Assembly (NCBI GenBank): GCA_949538655.1
Contig: CATISE010000192.1
Coordinates: 1-32,109 of the forward strand
Length of the DNA stretch: 32,109 bases
DNA from: Marine Group II euryarchaeote MED-G33
Lineage (GTDB): Archaea; Thermoplasmatota; Poseidoniia; Poseidoniales; Thalassarchaeaceae
Direction of reading: 5' to 3'
Each line of letters begins with the position of its first letter. Within the stretch, counting starts at the first letter, position 1. Below are positions 8,623 through 16,805 of the stretch, one piece after another. Below the pieces are notes generated by a model. That model was given only the letters and a program-made list of their open reading frames with translations. It was not told the DNA's origin and did no database searches. The position numbers and the translations under genes are program-made.

Positions 8623-9009
8623 TCATACCCGGCGACCACGACGGCCACCCTTCTTCTTCGTTCCATCATGAGGAATAGGTGTGACATCCTCGATTCGAGT
8701 GATTGTCATTCCAGCACGTGTTAGAGCACGGATTGCTGCCTGTGCCCCGGGTCCTGTGTTGGGTGATTTGTTACCGCCAACACCTCGATACTTGACGATG
8801 ACTTGTGTGAATTCTTTCTCTCGAAGCATATCTGCAATTCTCTCAGCAGCTCTTGTTGCGGCAAACTGTCCACCTGCATCACTACCTTTCTTGGTAACTT
8901 GGCCACCGCTTACCTTGGCAATGGTTTCAGCACCAGTCAAATCGGTTGCTGTCAAGAGCACATTGTTGTATGAACTGTAGATGTGAAGTACGGCTTTGTG
9001 TGACATCAT
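8623..9009 (-). CDS. rps11: Small-subunit ribosomal protein uS11
   Basis: The 128-residue protein is full length for archaeal uS11, a platform protein of the 30S subunit that contacts 16S rRNA. It contains the family core AVLHIYSSYNNVLLTATDLTGAET and the conserved basic end IPHDGTKKKGGRRGRRV. The start is one of two adjacent ATGs (9009 or 9006). The first overlaps the uS4 stop in an ATGA junction, indicating translational coupling. Confidence 0.97.
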   Translation of the reverse strand: MMSHKAVLHIYSSYNNVLLTATDLTGAETIAKVSGGQVTKKGSDAGGQFAATRAAERIADMLREKEFTQVIVKYRGVGGNKSPNTGPGAQAAIRALTRAGMTITRIEDVTPIPHDGTKKKGGRRGRRV

Positions 9010-9677
9010 GCATCACCTTCCTTGACTTCAGTATCCTCGGCAGCAGGAGCAGATTCTGCTGCTTCAGCGACACCGGCTACAAACTCCTCAGTAGGGGCTT
9101 CATTTTCCTCACCCTCTCCATATTCTGCAGCGGATCGAGTATTCTCAATTTCAACACGAATCGGATGGGTTGCATCCATTAGTGGTGAAGTGTGATGATA
9201 TCCCAAGATGTTCTCATCATCGCGTGAGATGATGTAACTTGGAACTGTCATCTTCTGATCTCCCAAGCCAATGTGCCCGTGGATAACCAATTGTCGGGCT
9301 TGACGCATTGAAGATGCAAGGCCACGATAGTAAACCTGGCTCTGTAATCTACGACTCAAAACGAGTTCGACATCAATCTGAAGAATATCGTCTAGTGAGG
9401 CACCGTCACCGAGTAGGCCACGGCGATAAAGTGATTCGACCAAGTCAGTTTTCTCTCGTGAGAAATGACCGGTTGATGTGTCGACTCGACCGATGAGCTT
9501 CATCGCATTTTGTCTCCATCGGCGCAATTTGGACTTGGCCTTCCAGATTTCTTTCATCCCACCGATTTTCTTCAAACCGAATTGTTCTTTGAGCGCATGC
9601 TCTTCTTCAATCCGGGTCTTCTTCCATGGGTGGGTTGGAGTGTCATACTTTGGTCGTGCAAATTTTGGATGTCCCAT
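9006..9677 (-). CDS. rps4: Small-subunit ribosomal protein uS4 with acidic C-terminal tail
   Basis: uS4 is a primary 16S rRNA binding protein. The N-terminus MGHPKFARPKYDTPTHPWKK is archaeal (compare MGDPK..RKKYETP.HPW), and the S4 RNA-binding domain is seen in SRRLQSQVYYRGLASSMRQA and VIHGHIGLG. The start ATG 9677 follows GGAGGTG at 7-nt spacing; a GTG at 9686 is unlikely. The last 40 or so of 223 residues are rich in E and A (EYGEGEENEAPTEEF to VKEGDA). That acidic extension is beyond the usual core and resembles tails seen in salt-adapted or marine archaeal proteins. Confidence 0.97.
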   Translation of the reverse strand: MGHPKFARPKYDTPTHPWKKTRIEEEHALKEQFGLKKIGGMKEIWKAKSKLRRWRQNAMKLIGRVDTSTGHFSREKTDLVESLYRRGLLGDGASLDDILQIDVELVLSRRLQSQVYYRGLASSMRQARQLVIHGHIGLGDQKMTVPSYIISRDDENILGYHHTSPLMDATHPIRVEIENTRSAAEYGEGEENEAPTEEFVAGVAEAAESAPAAEDTEVKEGDA

Positions 9678-9694
9678 ACATTTCACCTCCTATC

Positions 9695-10162
9695 TCACTG
9701 CTTTCGCTGCACACCTAGTGTGAGGCCAGTACGTCCATTCGAACGTGTTCGCTGACCGCGAACACGTTTCCTTGCTGCGTGACGTAGGCCACGGTATGCC
9801 TTGGTGGAACGAAGGCGCGCAATGTCATCCTTTTGCGTCATGCCAACTTCCTGAGAGAATAGGTGTAACTCATCGCCAGATTCGATATCTCGCTGGCGGT
9901 TTAGCATCCAAAGTGGAACTTCTGTAGGATATGATTCAATGGCATCGTGGATCATCTTCTGCTCATCATCAGTTAGATGGCCGCCGAGTTTGTCTTTATC
10001 GACACCGGCAATCTTGCAGATTGCAAGAGCGGTGCGAACACCGACTCCCTTCACACTTGTCAATCCCATCCCAATTCGAGATAGTCCGTCTACGTCACTG
10101 TCAGCAAGTCGGATGATGTAGTTGAAATCTGCTCCGAGTTCTGCGTCGTCAATTTTTGCCAT
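9695..10162 (-). CDS. rps13: Small-subunit ribosomal protein uS13
   Basis: uS13 sits in the 30S head and contacts the 50S subunit and P-site tRNA. The 155-residue protein carries the helix-two-turn-helix motif GLTSVKGVGVRTALAICKIAG and the basic end KAYRGLRHAARKRVRGQRTRS...GRTGLTLG. ATG 10162 is preceded by GGAGG at 8-nt spacing. It is the first gene of the rps13-rps4-rps11-rpo3 operon, a standard archaeal order; uS4 starts 17 nt after its stop. Confidence 0.97.
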   Translation of the reverse strand: MAKIDDAELGADFNYIIRLADSDVDGLSRIGMGLTSVKGVGVRTALAICKIAGVDKDKLGGHLTDDEQKMIHDAIESYPTEVPLWMLNRQRDIESGDELHLFSQEVGMTQKDDIARLRSTKAYRGLRHAARKRVRGQRTRSNGRTGLTLGVQRKQ

Positions 10163-10181
10163 TTTTGGGTCCTCCCCTGTT

Positions 10182-10211
10182 CACTGGTCGCCCAGTGGCC
10201 TCATGTGAGGC
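10182..10211 (-). promoter_or_regulatory. Tandem hairpins in the rps13 operon leader
   Basis: Read on the transcribed minus strand, the first hairpin pairs GCCTC with GAGGC around a 4-nt loop (10198-10211, with an extra A-T closing pair possible inside the loop). The second pairs CACTGG with CCAGTG around GCGA, a GNRA-type tetraloop, in this orientation only (10182-10197). Both fall between the predicted transcription start and the ribosome site, so they would be in the mRNA. A leader of this kind could serve ribosomal-protein autoregulation or mRNA stability. Confidence 0.6.
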
Positions 10212-10230
10212 ATCCTCGCGACTCGCCCCC

Positions 10231-10239
10231 CCTATATGA
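10231..10239 (-). promoter_or_regulatory. TATA-like element of the ribosomal-protein operon
   Basis: On the minus strand this reads TCATATAGG. Its centre is about 24-26 nt before position 10211, which would put the transcript start at the first leader hairpin and give a leader of about 50 nt ahead of rps13. Confidence 0.55.
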
Positions 10240-10259
10240 ACGACTCGCAGGCAATCAAA

Positions 10260-10274
10260 TGCCCCTACGGGGCA
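10260..10274 (-). other. Small GC hairpin after the methyltransferase gene
   Basis: TGCCCC (10260-10265) and GGGGCA (10269-10274) pair around TAC, just past the methyltransferase stop. On the minus strand it is followed by TTTGATT. It could aid termination or 3'-end formation of that gene; it lies upstream of the TATA-like element, so it is not in the rps13 leader. Confidence 0.4.
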
Positions 10275-10278
10275 GGAA

Positions 10279-11535
10279 TTAGGCTTGTTTGCAGATTGCA
10301 TAACCATCTCCGGATTCGGTCAAGAAGCCGGGGCACACAGTCAAATCAGAATTGCGTGACTTCATTTCTTGGTCGATTGCAGATTGTAATTTTGGTTGTA
10401 TATCCGGATCGATTTGGCATCGTAATTTGAGGTTTGTAAGCCCTGCAGCATTTGCACAGTCTGCAAGTTCATTTAATGATTCAAATGATACCTCTGATAC
10501 GAATCCAACTATTTCTCCAGAAATTTGGACAAAACCCCCCACCATTTTTTGATTTGAAATCGCTTCACTGCTAATGAAACTCGGGCGTCTCCCGGTGAGT
10601 TTTAGCCAGGCTGATGAAACTTCATTTTTGACGGCATTTTCCCGCCAGGATTCGCTCAAACCACTCGCCACCAAACTTGGATCCACAATCGTCAAGAAAT
10701 CCCCCAACTCCATCGCATGAGATTCCACTACGGGTTGTGATTTCACTCCAGTAAGAATACTGATTTCGCCGCTCTTAGACAGACGAATCAGTCGATTTGG
10801 TTGTGAATCCGCCACGGGACCAACCCACAATGACAACCGATCAATGCGCCCACGGCCTTGTGTCATCCATTGCCATGTCATGTCCAAGCCATTCCAAATG
10901 GAAGAAACGATTTCTTCAACTTCCATTCTTTGCGCGTCTGACAACCGTGGTGATAAATCAAGAATCAACGCAGGATTGGTGCCTAGATGGGGTGCCCATT
11001 CAGAAAGAAGATGCCCCAAGCGAGGTTGCATTTCATCCAATGTATGTTGTTGTGCATCCTGTGGTCTGGCGGGGTCAATGTGTAACAATGCAATCGCAGA
11101 AGTGGCCCCTACGTTTTGCTGGTACGTTTGTAGGATTGAATTGGCATCGGTTCCATCCCCCCACAGGATTCGGCTCGAGTCAACCCAATTTTGCTCAGCC
11201 CAGATTGCTGTCCGTTCAAGATTGATTGCAGCAAGAGGTGCAGCCGCACCAGACAATTCCACGCCCAAACCGGGTCGATTTAGTGCAGAGCATATGGCTG
11301 CAAGTTGCGTTGCACTACCGCAGGCCGGATCAAGGATTGCACCTTCTGAAATGTCACAGTTCCTCAATAGATTTGCTCGCGCGATTGCAACAGGCCAAGG
11401 TGTAGCCAAACGGCGCATTTCCTCGGTCGCATGCAATGCAGGTCCGTGCTTATCCTCACGAGCGGGGGCGCTAGAATCGGCATAAGCACGTGCATTATCG
11501 TCCGGTACCATGACCACCGGTTTGATGTCCGCCAT
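10279..11535 (-). CDS. Class I SAM-dependent methyltransferase with THUMP-like C-terminal region
   Basis: The 418-residue protein has a Rossmann methyltransferase core from about residue 60: AILDPACGSATQLAA (SAM-binding motif I), GVELSGAAAPLAAINLERT, then ALLHIDPARP in the motif IV position and LILDLSPRL. The order DPAR, a sPRL strand and a distal RLSLWVG segment matches the THUMP-like methyltransferase family. The last 150 or so residues (ISSEAISNQKMVGGFV to the end) form a separate small domain. The substrate is unknown, but RNA is plausible from the family name. ATG 11535 follows GGGGGTGAT. A TATA-like AAATATT (11572-11578) suggests a short leader and its own promoter. Confidence 0.75.
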   Translation of the reverse strand: MADIKPVVMVPDDNARAYADSSAPAREDKHGPALHATEEMRRLATPWPVAIARANLLRNCDISEGAILDPACGSATQLAAICSALNRPGLGVELSGAAAPLAAINLERTAIWAEQNWVDSSRILWGDGTDANSILQTYQQNVGATSAIALLHIDPARPQDAQQHTLDEMQPRLGHLLSEWAPHLGTNPALILDLSPRLSDAQRMEVEEIVSSIWNGLDMTWQWMTQGRGRIDRLSLWVGPVADSQPNRLIRLSKSGEISILTGVKSQPVVESHAMELGDFLTIVDPSLVASGLSESWRENAVKNEVSSAWLKLTGRRPSFISSEAISNQKMVGGFVQISGEIVGFVSEVSFESLNELADCANAAGLTNLKLRCQIDPDIQPKLQSAIDQEMKSRNSDLTVCPGFLTESGDGYAICKQA

Positions 11536-11571
11536 GATATCACCCCCACTTTCTACGTAAGTTCCTTAGAC

Positions 11572-11578
11572 AAATATT
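11572..11578 (-). promoter_or_regulatory. TATA-like element before the methyltransferase gene
   Basis: On the minus strand it reads AATATTT, centred about 40 nt before ATG 11535, giving a predicted leader of roughly 12-15 nt that carries the GGGGGTGAT ribosome site. No hairpin fits in so short a leader. Confidence 0.4.
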
Positions 11579-12478
11579 TCAGATTAACATCTGCTCTAAT
11601 TCTAACTCGAACAAGAGCCATGAGTTTTGCAATTCATGCCCGTCATTATTGCCATATGCTAAATCAGGAGGGAGGAGAACTCGATGATTCGTACCAGACA
11701 ATGTGATTGTTTCCTGCAAATCGGCATCTAATCCAACAAGTCCCCATCCAAATCCTTCAATGTAACAAACCCAAGGAACGGGAGGTTCTGTGTTGCACAT
11801 CGGATCTTCACCAGCTGTGGCTGGGAGGGTCCCGGAATCCAATTGCTCATCAGAATCCGCATCCCAAACAGTGTAGGTCACACTGATTCGTTCATTTCTT
11901 GTATGTCTGTCACGATCTGAACCATCTGAAAACATATCAACATCCAAACTGACCTTGGCTGCTGGCAAAGACACATGGACAATCTCGATGGTGAATTGGG
12001 CTTCTTCAACAAGTGTCTCAAGGCGCAGTGGAATAATGATTGCATCACCAGCATCGATTGAGGTGACTGCACTTTGTCCGTTCCCATCAATTGAGATTGC
12101 AGCATCATTTACTTCGATTGAAATGGGCAACTCACGTTCATCATCGACATTGTGGATCGCCAAGTGTGCATAATCACCGACACCTTGGTGTTCCCATACG
12201 CATTCGACTTCACCAGGGAACCAGAATACATCATCCTGTTCAGCTAAATTTGATGGCCATGCCCATTCTCCATCTCTCGCATCGCATCCATCGAAGAGCA
12301 GGGTGGCTTCCCAAGTCCAACGTCCATTGACTTGGATGTCTTCTTCGGCGACGGCAGCAAAGGCATCTTCGAACTGATTGAGGAATGAACTGGCGGCTAG
12401 ACCCAACCAAATAGCAGACAAAAGCAACATTGCAATGGTGCCGAAACTGGCGAGAATAGAAATCCTTGGTACCGCCAT
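11579..12478 (-). CDS. Exported, membrane-anchored FKBP-like peptidyl-prolyl isomerase domain protein
   Basis: From ATG 12478 the protein has 299 residues. A signal-anchor spans residues about 5-30 (ISILASFGTIAMLLLSAIWLGLA). The middle (about residues 45-190) is acidic and beta-rich. The last 100 or so residues read as an FKBP fold: VTYTVWDADSDEQLDSGTL, then YIEGFGWGLVGL (compare xIxGFxxALxGM), HRVLLPPDLAYGN and WLLFELELEQML. Several active-site aromatic positions are not conserved by eye, so catalysis is uncertain; a folding or binding role outside the membrane is inferred. The start is ambiguous: the frame is open to 12613, and GTG 12550 would add 24 hydrophilic residues. Confidence 0.7.
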   Translation of the reverse strand: MAVPRISILASFGTIAMLLLSAIWLGLAASSFLNQFEDAFAAVAEEDIQVNGRWTWEATLLFDGCDARDGEWAWPSNLAEQDDVFWFPGEVECVWEHQGVGDYAHLAIHNVDDERELPISIEVNDAAISIDGNGQSAVTSIDAGDAIIIPLRLETLVEEAQFTIEIVHVSLPAAKVSLDVDMFSDGSDRDRHTRNERISVTYTVWDADSDEQLDSGTLPATAGEDPMCNTEPPVPWVCYIEGFGWGLVGLDADLQETITLSGTNHRVLLPPDLAYGNNDGHELQNSWLLFELELEQMLI

Positions 12479-12586
12479 TTCATTGAGACCGATTGGGACG
12501 ACGGGGTGTTCTTCCGCCTCGGGCCGATCGGAAATCCAAGAGCCGCTCACGACATTGTCACATACACAACCTGTTTGAATATTACC

Positions 12587-12605
12587 CGTCCCTCTTAGAG
12601 GGACG
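12587..12605 (-). promoter_or_regulatory. Perfect 8-bp hairpin between the giant membrane gene and the FKBP-like gene
   Basis: CGTCCCTC (12587-12594) pairs with GAGGGACG (12598-12605) around a 3-nt loop. It begins 4 nt after the stop of the membrane gene. A weak TATA-like GATATGC on the minus strand (about 12627-12633) would place a transcript start at the hairpin's 5' arm. It may therefore be either a 3' structure of one gene or the 5' end of the next mRNA. Confidence 0.65.
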
Positions 12606-12609
12606 AAAA

Positions 12610-15600
12610 TCAATCTTGAGCCAATTGCATATCGTGCCTAGTTCCCAACCAAGCGACGATTCCCAACTCAATTCCAAGCGCGACAAGCATGAGCAGTAGC
12701 ATGGTTGGGTCTAGGATTTGGTTTTGGAGGATCAGCATAGCGAGGCAGAGTGCCAAGACTAGGTCCAACGCACCCATCACCCGCATTCCACGCCTGAGTT
12801 GGTAAATTCCTCCAACCCAAGTCGTCAGAGATAGGGCCAAGACGCAGACGACCACCCAAGGAGACCAACCAGCGATTGCAAAGACTCCCACAGGCAGGAG
12901 GATGTGGGCATTCCACAACCACGCTGTTGTCCATTTTGGTAAACCAGCAAAGATTGTGTAAACCTGCGCGAATAGCATCGTGACACCTGTGGCCAAAATC
13001 GTCCATTGCAAAATATTTCGATACCCGTCTCCTTCAGTCCATGCAATGAACGCAAACATCCCTCCGAGAATCGCATGGACAGAGATCGCCACCCCGGCAG
13101 GTTGCTTCCAATTGAATGAGCGTTTCATGCAAAGAATTCCAGCGAGTATTCCAGCAGGTCCAGCTGAAATCATGACGACCATGAGAGCGAAACTTCCCCG
13201 TCCTGCCGCGCCTCTATGGTCAGGCATACCATTCGTCCGTCGGAATGCTTCAATCCATTCCCAAACAAGAACGAGGCCAATCAACGTAACTTCATGGAAC
13301 AACCAAGGTAACTGCCAATCGATCAACCCATGAGAACCATCTAGTAAATCAATTGTGAACGGGAATGGCGTGGCATTGAACAGTACAGCCCCAGTCAACC
13401 TTGAGAGAAGTAGCATGATGACAATTCCTTCAACGGCACTCGGAATTCTCCAAGGAAGGTCTTCCCGACCATACAATGAAATCAGTGAGAGGCCGATTAG
13501 ACCGAAGGTGAGCACCAACAAATCGAGTTGATTGTATAGACTCCCTAGTGGTCCAAAATGACCGACGAGATAAATCAATGATAACGAACCCATGGTGACA
13601 AAGAAGGGCATTTCTATGCCATTGATATCCGGCAATCGAAGGTTATGCACTTTGGCTCTCTGCCTCGACACCCATGTGAGAGCCAGAGCAAACATACTGA
13701 CCATTAGCATCAATCCTGAATTCAACTGCCCATTCATCCAGGCAACCCAACAGGCTGCCAAGGTGGTCACTGCGATGAATGAGAGTACAATGATCGGGCG
13801 ATGATGGATATCGCCAATCAACAAATCCATCTCATCTGAATTGTATTGCGCGCCTGAGCGGCGGCGGCGTTTACGCTGTTTATCGATCAATTCATACAAT
13901 TCAGCATCGGCCATCTTCATCCCACCGCGTGAGATGGCCTGTGAGAGCGATTTCGCCATAACTCCTGTCCGATCAGCGGTGGCTTTTGCTGCCAAGTCTT
14001 CATCCGCAAAATGGAATAAATGCCCTCCTTGTTGTACATCTAGTGGTTTGGGCTCTTCGCCAATTACGGTCATTGCAGATGATGAAACCGCCCCTTCCGT
14101 GAGCAACTTTGGTTCGGAAAATTCACCTAATTGTCCCTTTTCAAGTGCGGCAGCCAATGCTTGTCGATGCTGGATTTCAGCCAACCTAGCATCGCGCTTC
14201 CCGACCTGCTTAAGTTCCATTCTCAATTCACCCGTAGCAGCTAGATAGAGGGCCGATCCTACGAATGCAGCGATTGAAAGGATGGATTGTGCAACGTGCA
14301 TTCCGTCTGCAATCGATGCCCAAATCTGAATGCTCAACAAACAAACAACAGCAATTGCAGGAGGTAGTAATTTCTCCAAGTTTCTGGCTTTTGGAAGATA
14401 GATTGCCAAGAGCCCGCTAGAGGCGATAATCACCACAAATCCAGTCATGACTTGATCTAACGGTTCTGGATTGAGTAGGGGGAAAGGCCGACTGTGATCC
14501 AATCCGAATAACACAATTTGTAGGGTCAGTAACCCCATCGCTAAACTCAACAATTGGGATGTCGGACCACCTGTGCCTCGTGTGAGTAGTATGGCAATCG
14601 ATGCACTGGTCAGTATGAGAATCCAAAACGCATCTGCTCCGTAATTCCATTGCAATACAGCGAATGTCAGTGCCAGAGCGAATAAAATCAATCGCGGATT
14701 ACCTTGATGCTTTCCTTGGGCCTCTGCAGCCACGTGGACGCAAACCAATGCACCAATACCCAGTAGAGTGTACCAACCAATGTCATCCCGGCCATCGACA
14801 AACATCAACCATACTGCAAGACCTGAAATCAATCCAAGATTCCACAAACGCATCAACCCTGAATCCCGGAGACGCGAACTCAATTCGGTTGCCCCCATCA
14901 ATTTGCCAGCGAGGTTGACTCCAGTATCCCCCAATTTGAGGTTGATCGGATACTGAATAATTGCGGCGACTGTGAGATATAAGGCAACATATTTCGGTTC
15001 AAGAACAATCAATAAATCCACATCGATATCCCTTGCTTCTGAGAACGATTCCAATGATGATGTCCACAATGCATGTACAAACATCCACAGCCAGGGCGTA
15101 AGTACGGTGGCACCAGCAATACTGGGTGATACACGCTTGAGTGCAAGTACGCCCGTGGCCAAATGAATCACTGTCATCCCAATGAGGAGATACAGTCCCT
15201 CATCCCCCCCATCCGATACGGCCTCGGCGGGAATCAAGATGGTCAAGAGTAGAATGAGGACCATGCTCCCCAACCAAAGTACTCGATCGGTAACATTAGA
15301 TTGGTGTTGGAGAAGCATCGCGACCGTGACGATTGCTGCAAGAACTGCGAAGACCTCGTATCCAGATACTGGTCCCAGTTCAAATAAGTTTGATTCCAGA
15401 CTGACAAGTATGATCAGCAAAACAGGCAATGCAGTGAGCAATGGTTTCAGGACCTCCATTGCATCGACGCCTCGAACGACCAGATACGACCCACCATATA
15501 CTGCGAGTAATGTAACCAAGATGCCCAATGAGTAACCGGTTGCATCACGACCGCTAGCCAGAAGGAGAAGGGCTCCAATCATCCCGAGACCTACAGAGAC

Positions 15601-16662
15601 CCCCCACAATCCAGGCTTACCCAGACCGCTGATTGCAATTCCCTTGCTAAACCAGTTATCCGCACGCGAGAAGCGAGCAGCCATCGATCCGTTAATGCAA
15701 GTAATTACCAGAGCGAGTAGGAAGAGTGGCATCGGATCAGCGAGTGGCAAAATCTCGAGTGCACCGATTTCAAGGGGCTCCGATTGAATCGCATGGAGCC
15801 CAATCCACAGGTGGCTGGCAGCAATGCCCAATGATGCAAGGTTTCCACTTTTTCGATGATACGCCAAGCCGTGTAGTAGGATGGTTGCGAGCATGATCAT
15901 GACAGCAACACCCATCTCACCTCCGACAGAACCTGCAGCAGAAGCAAGTGCAAGAGAAACGAGTGTAGCCTGTGCCATAATCGCGTCATGCTTGTGGCGA
16001 TATCCGACCAAAATGTTGACGCCGACAAGTGCGATGAGTGACCCACCCAATTGCGGTGTGTCAATCCAGCCCCAGTGGTGTGCATCAATCGCCAAACCAT
16101 AGAGTAGTTTCATTGAGATGATGACCCATGTCACCCCGAGAATGTGCATACCCTTGTCTGGAACCCAACGTTCTCCGAGAATGAATCCCAATGTCGCCAG
16201 GCCGATCAACCCGGCCGTAGCAACCACCGGTTCTAGAGCTGTAGCAACGAGCCATCCAATCAGGCTGTAAACCAGAATCATTGTTACCATTAAGGCCCAA
16301 TGTAATCGGCGTTCACCTTCGACCGCCATTTCTGTAATCGTGTCTAATTCAGGCGTTTCATACACAGTCCCATCCGCTAAAATATCACCAGGTTTCGGAC
16401 CGGATTCGGAATCGAAAACTTCGAAAATTTCACCGATTGCATCATCCGATTGATTATCACTATCCGATACTCCTTTCACTTCAACCCCAGCGGTTGCATC
16501 GGTAGGGGAACCACCCGGTAGTGCAGGTCGTTTCGCGGACGCCAAATCATCAGTGGTCATGAAGGCATTAAGATCGATGCCGCCGCCCATCTGAAAGGCA
16601 CGGGAATCGATGATTCTGTCCTCGGAAGGAGCATCAGAATCTTCGTCCTCATCCCCCGCCAT
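12610..16662 (-). CDS. Giant multi-pass membrane protein of unknown function
   Basis: From ATG 16662 the protein has 1350 residues; an in-frame TTG at 16719 would add 19. The first 130 or so residues are acidic and hydrophilic (GDEDEDSDAPSEDR). The rest is a long series of hydrophobic segments, by eye about thirty or more. They are interrupted once by a hydrophilic stretch encoded at about 13810-14230 that includes ISRGGMKMADAELYELIDKQ and KRRRRSG. The pattern recalls the very large polytopic DUF2339-type proteins, but I see no diagnostic motif, so I assign no family. A transporter motif, ATP-binding site or catalytic cluster is not apparent. The FKBP-like exported protein follows on the same strand. 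Confidence 0.8.
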   Translation of the reverse strand: MAGDEDEDSDAPSEDRIIDSRAFQMGGGIDLNAFMTTDDLASAKRPALPGGSPTDATAGVEVKGVSDSDNQSDDAIGEIFEVFDSESGPKPGDILADGTVYETPELDTITEMAVEGERRLHWALMVTMILVYSLIGWLVATALEPVVATAGLIGLATLGFILGERWVPDKGMHILGVTWVIISMKLLYGLAIDAHHWGWIDTPQLGGSLIALVGVNILVGYRHKHDAIMAQATLVSLALASAAGSVGGEMGVAVMIMLATILLHGLAYHRKSGNLASLGIAASHLWIGLHAIQSEPLEIGALEILPLADPMPLFLLALVITCINGSMAARFSRADNWFSKGIAISGLGKPGLWGVSVGLGMIGALLLLASGRDATGYSLGILVTLLAVYGGSYLVVRGVDAMEVLKPLLTALPVLLIILVSLESNLFELGPVSGYEVFAVLAAIVTVAMLLQHQSNVTDRVLWLGSMVLILLLTILIPAEAVSDGGDEGLYLLIGMTVIHLATGVLALKRVSPSIAGATVLTPWLWMFVHALWTSSLESFSEARDIDVDLLIVLEPKYVALYLTVAAIIQYPINLKLGDTGVNLAGKLMGATELSSRLRDSGLMRLWNLGLISGLAVWLMFVDGRDDIGWYTLLGIGALVCVHVAAEAQGKHQGNPRLILFALALTFAVLQWNYGADAFWILILTSASIAILLTRGTGGPTSQLLSLAMGLLTLQIVLFGLDHSRPFPLLNPEPLDQVMTGFVVIIASSGLLAIYLPKARNLEKLLPPAIAVVCLLSIQIWASIADGMHVAQSILSIAAFVGSALYLAATGELRMELKQVGKRDARLAEIQHRQALAAALEKGQLGEFSEPKLLTEGAVSSSAMTVIGEEPKPLDVQQGGHLFHFADEDLAAKATADRTGVMAKSLSQAISRGGMKMADAELYELIDKQRKRRRRSGAQYNSDEMDLLIGDIHHRPIIVLSFIAVTTLAACWVAWMNGQLNSGLMLMVSMFALALTWVSRQRAKVHNLRLPDINGIEMPFFVTMGSLSLIYLVGHFGPLGSLYNQLDLLVLTFGLIGLSLISLYGREDLPWRIPSAVEGIVIMLLLSRLTGAVLFNATPFPFTIDLLDGSHGLIDWQLPWLFHEVTLIGLVLVWEWIEAFRRTNGMPDHRGAAGRGSFALMVVMISAGPAGILAGILCMKRSFNWKQPAGVAISVHAILGGMFAFIAWTEGDGYRNILQWTILATGVTMLFAQVYTIFAGLPKWTTAWLWNAHILLPVGVFAIAGWSPWVVVCVLALSLTTWVGGIYQLRRGMRVMGALDLVLALCLAMLILQNQILDPTMLLLMLVALGIELGIVAWLGTRHDMQLAQD

Positions 16663-16731
16663 ATTACGAAGCAATCCATTCGTCGCATAAGCGTCGCCCT
16701 GTATTGGAATGTAATTCAAGGTGTTTGGTTA

Positions 16732-16748
16732 CGGCCCCAAGGGGGCCG
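16732..16748 (-). promoter_or_regulatory. Perfect 7-bp hairpin in the divergent pckA/membrane-protein intergenic region
   Basis: CGGCCCC (16732-16738) pairs with GGGGCCG (16742-16748) around a 3-nt loop. It lies upstream of both divergent genes, so it cannot be a terminator for either. For the minus-strand gene it begins about 6 nt after the start predicted from the TATA-like element at 16776-16784. Confidence 0.7.
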
Positions 16749-16775
16749 AATCTTTAGCGTCGTTAACGGAAATGC

Positions 16776-16784
16776 ACTATAAGG
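16776..16784. promoter_or_regulatory. TATA element between divergent genes, probably used by pckA and possibly in both directions
   Basis: The plus strand reads ACTATAAGG, centred 26 nt before the pckA ATG at 16806, which predicts a leaderless pckA mRNA. On the minus strand the same bases read CCTTATAGT, also TATA-like, and would start transcription near 16754, at the hairpin of the opposite gene. No other TATA-like element is obvious in this gap. Confidence 0.65.
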
Positions 16785-16805
16785 GTCCAGTGGGGCGGAC
16801 TCAAT

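Noticed and set aside
10163..10278. Possible tRNA or small RNA gene before rps13
   Set aside because: The hairpins do not form a cloverleaf, there is no T-loop consensus, and the TATA element with ribosome site fits an mRNA leader.
12479..12609. Possible extra small gene between the giant membrane gene and the FKBP-like gene
   Set aside because: The open frame is in phase with the FKBP-like gene and is at most an N-terminal extension of it; no other frame has a supported start.
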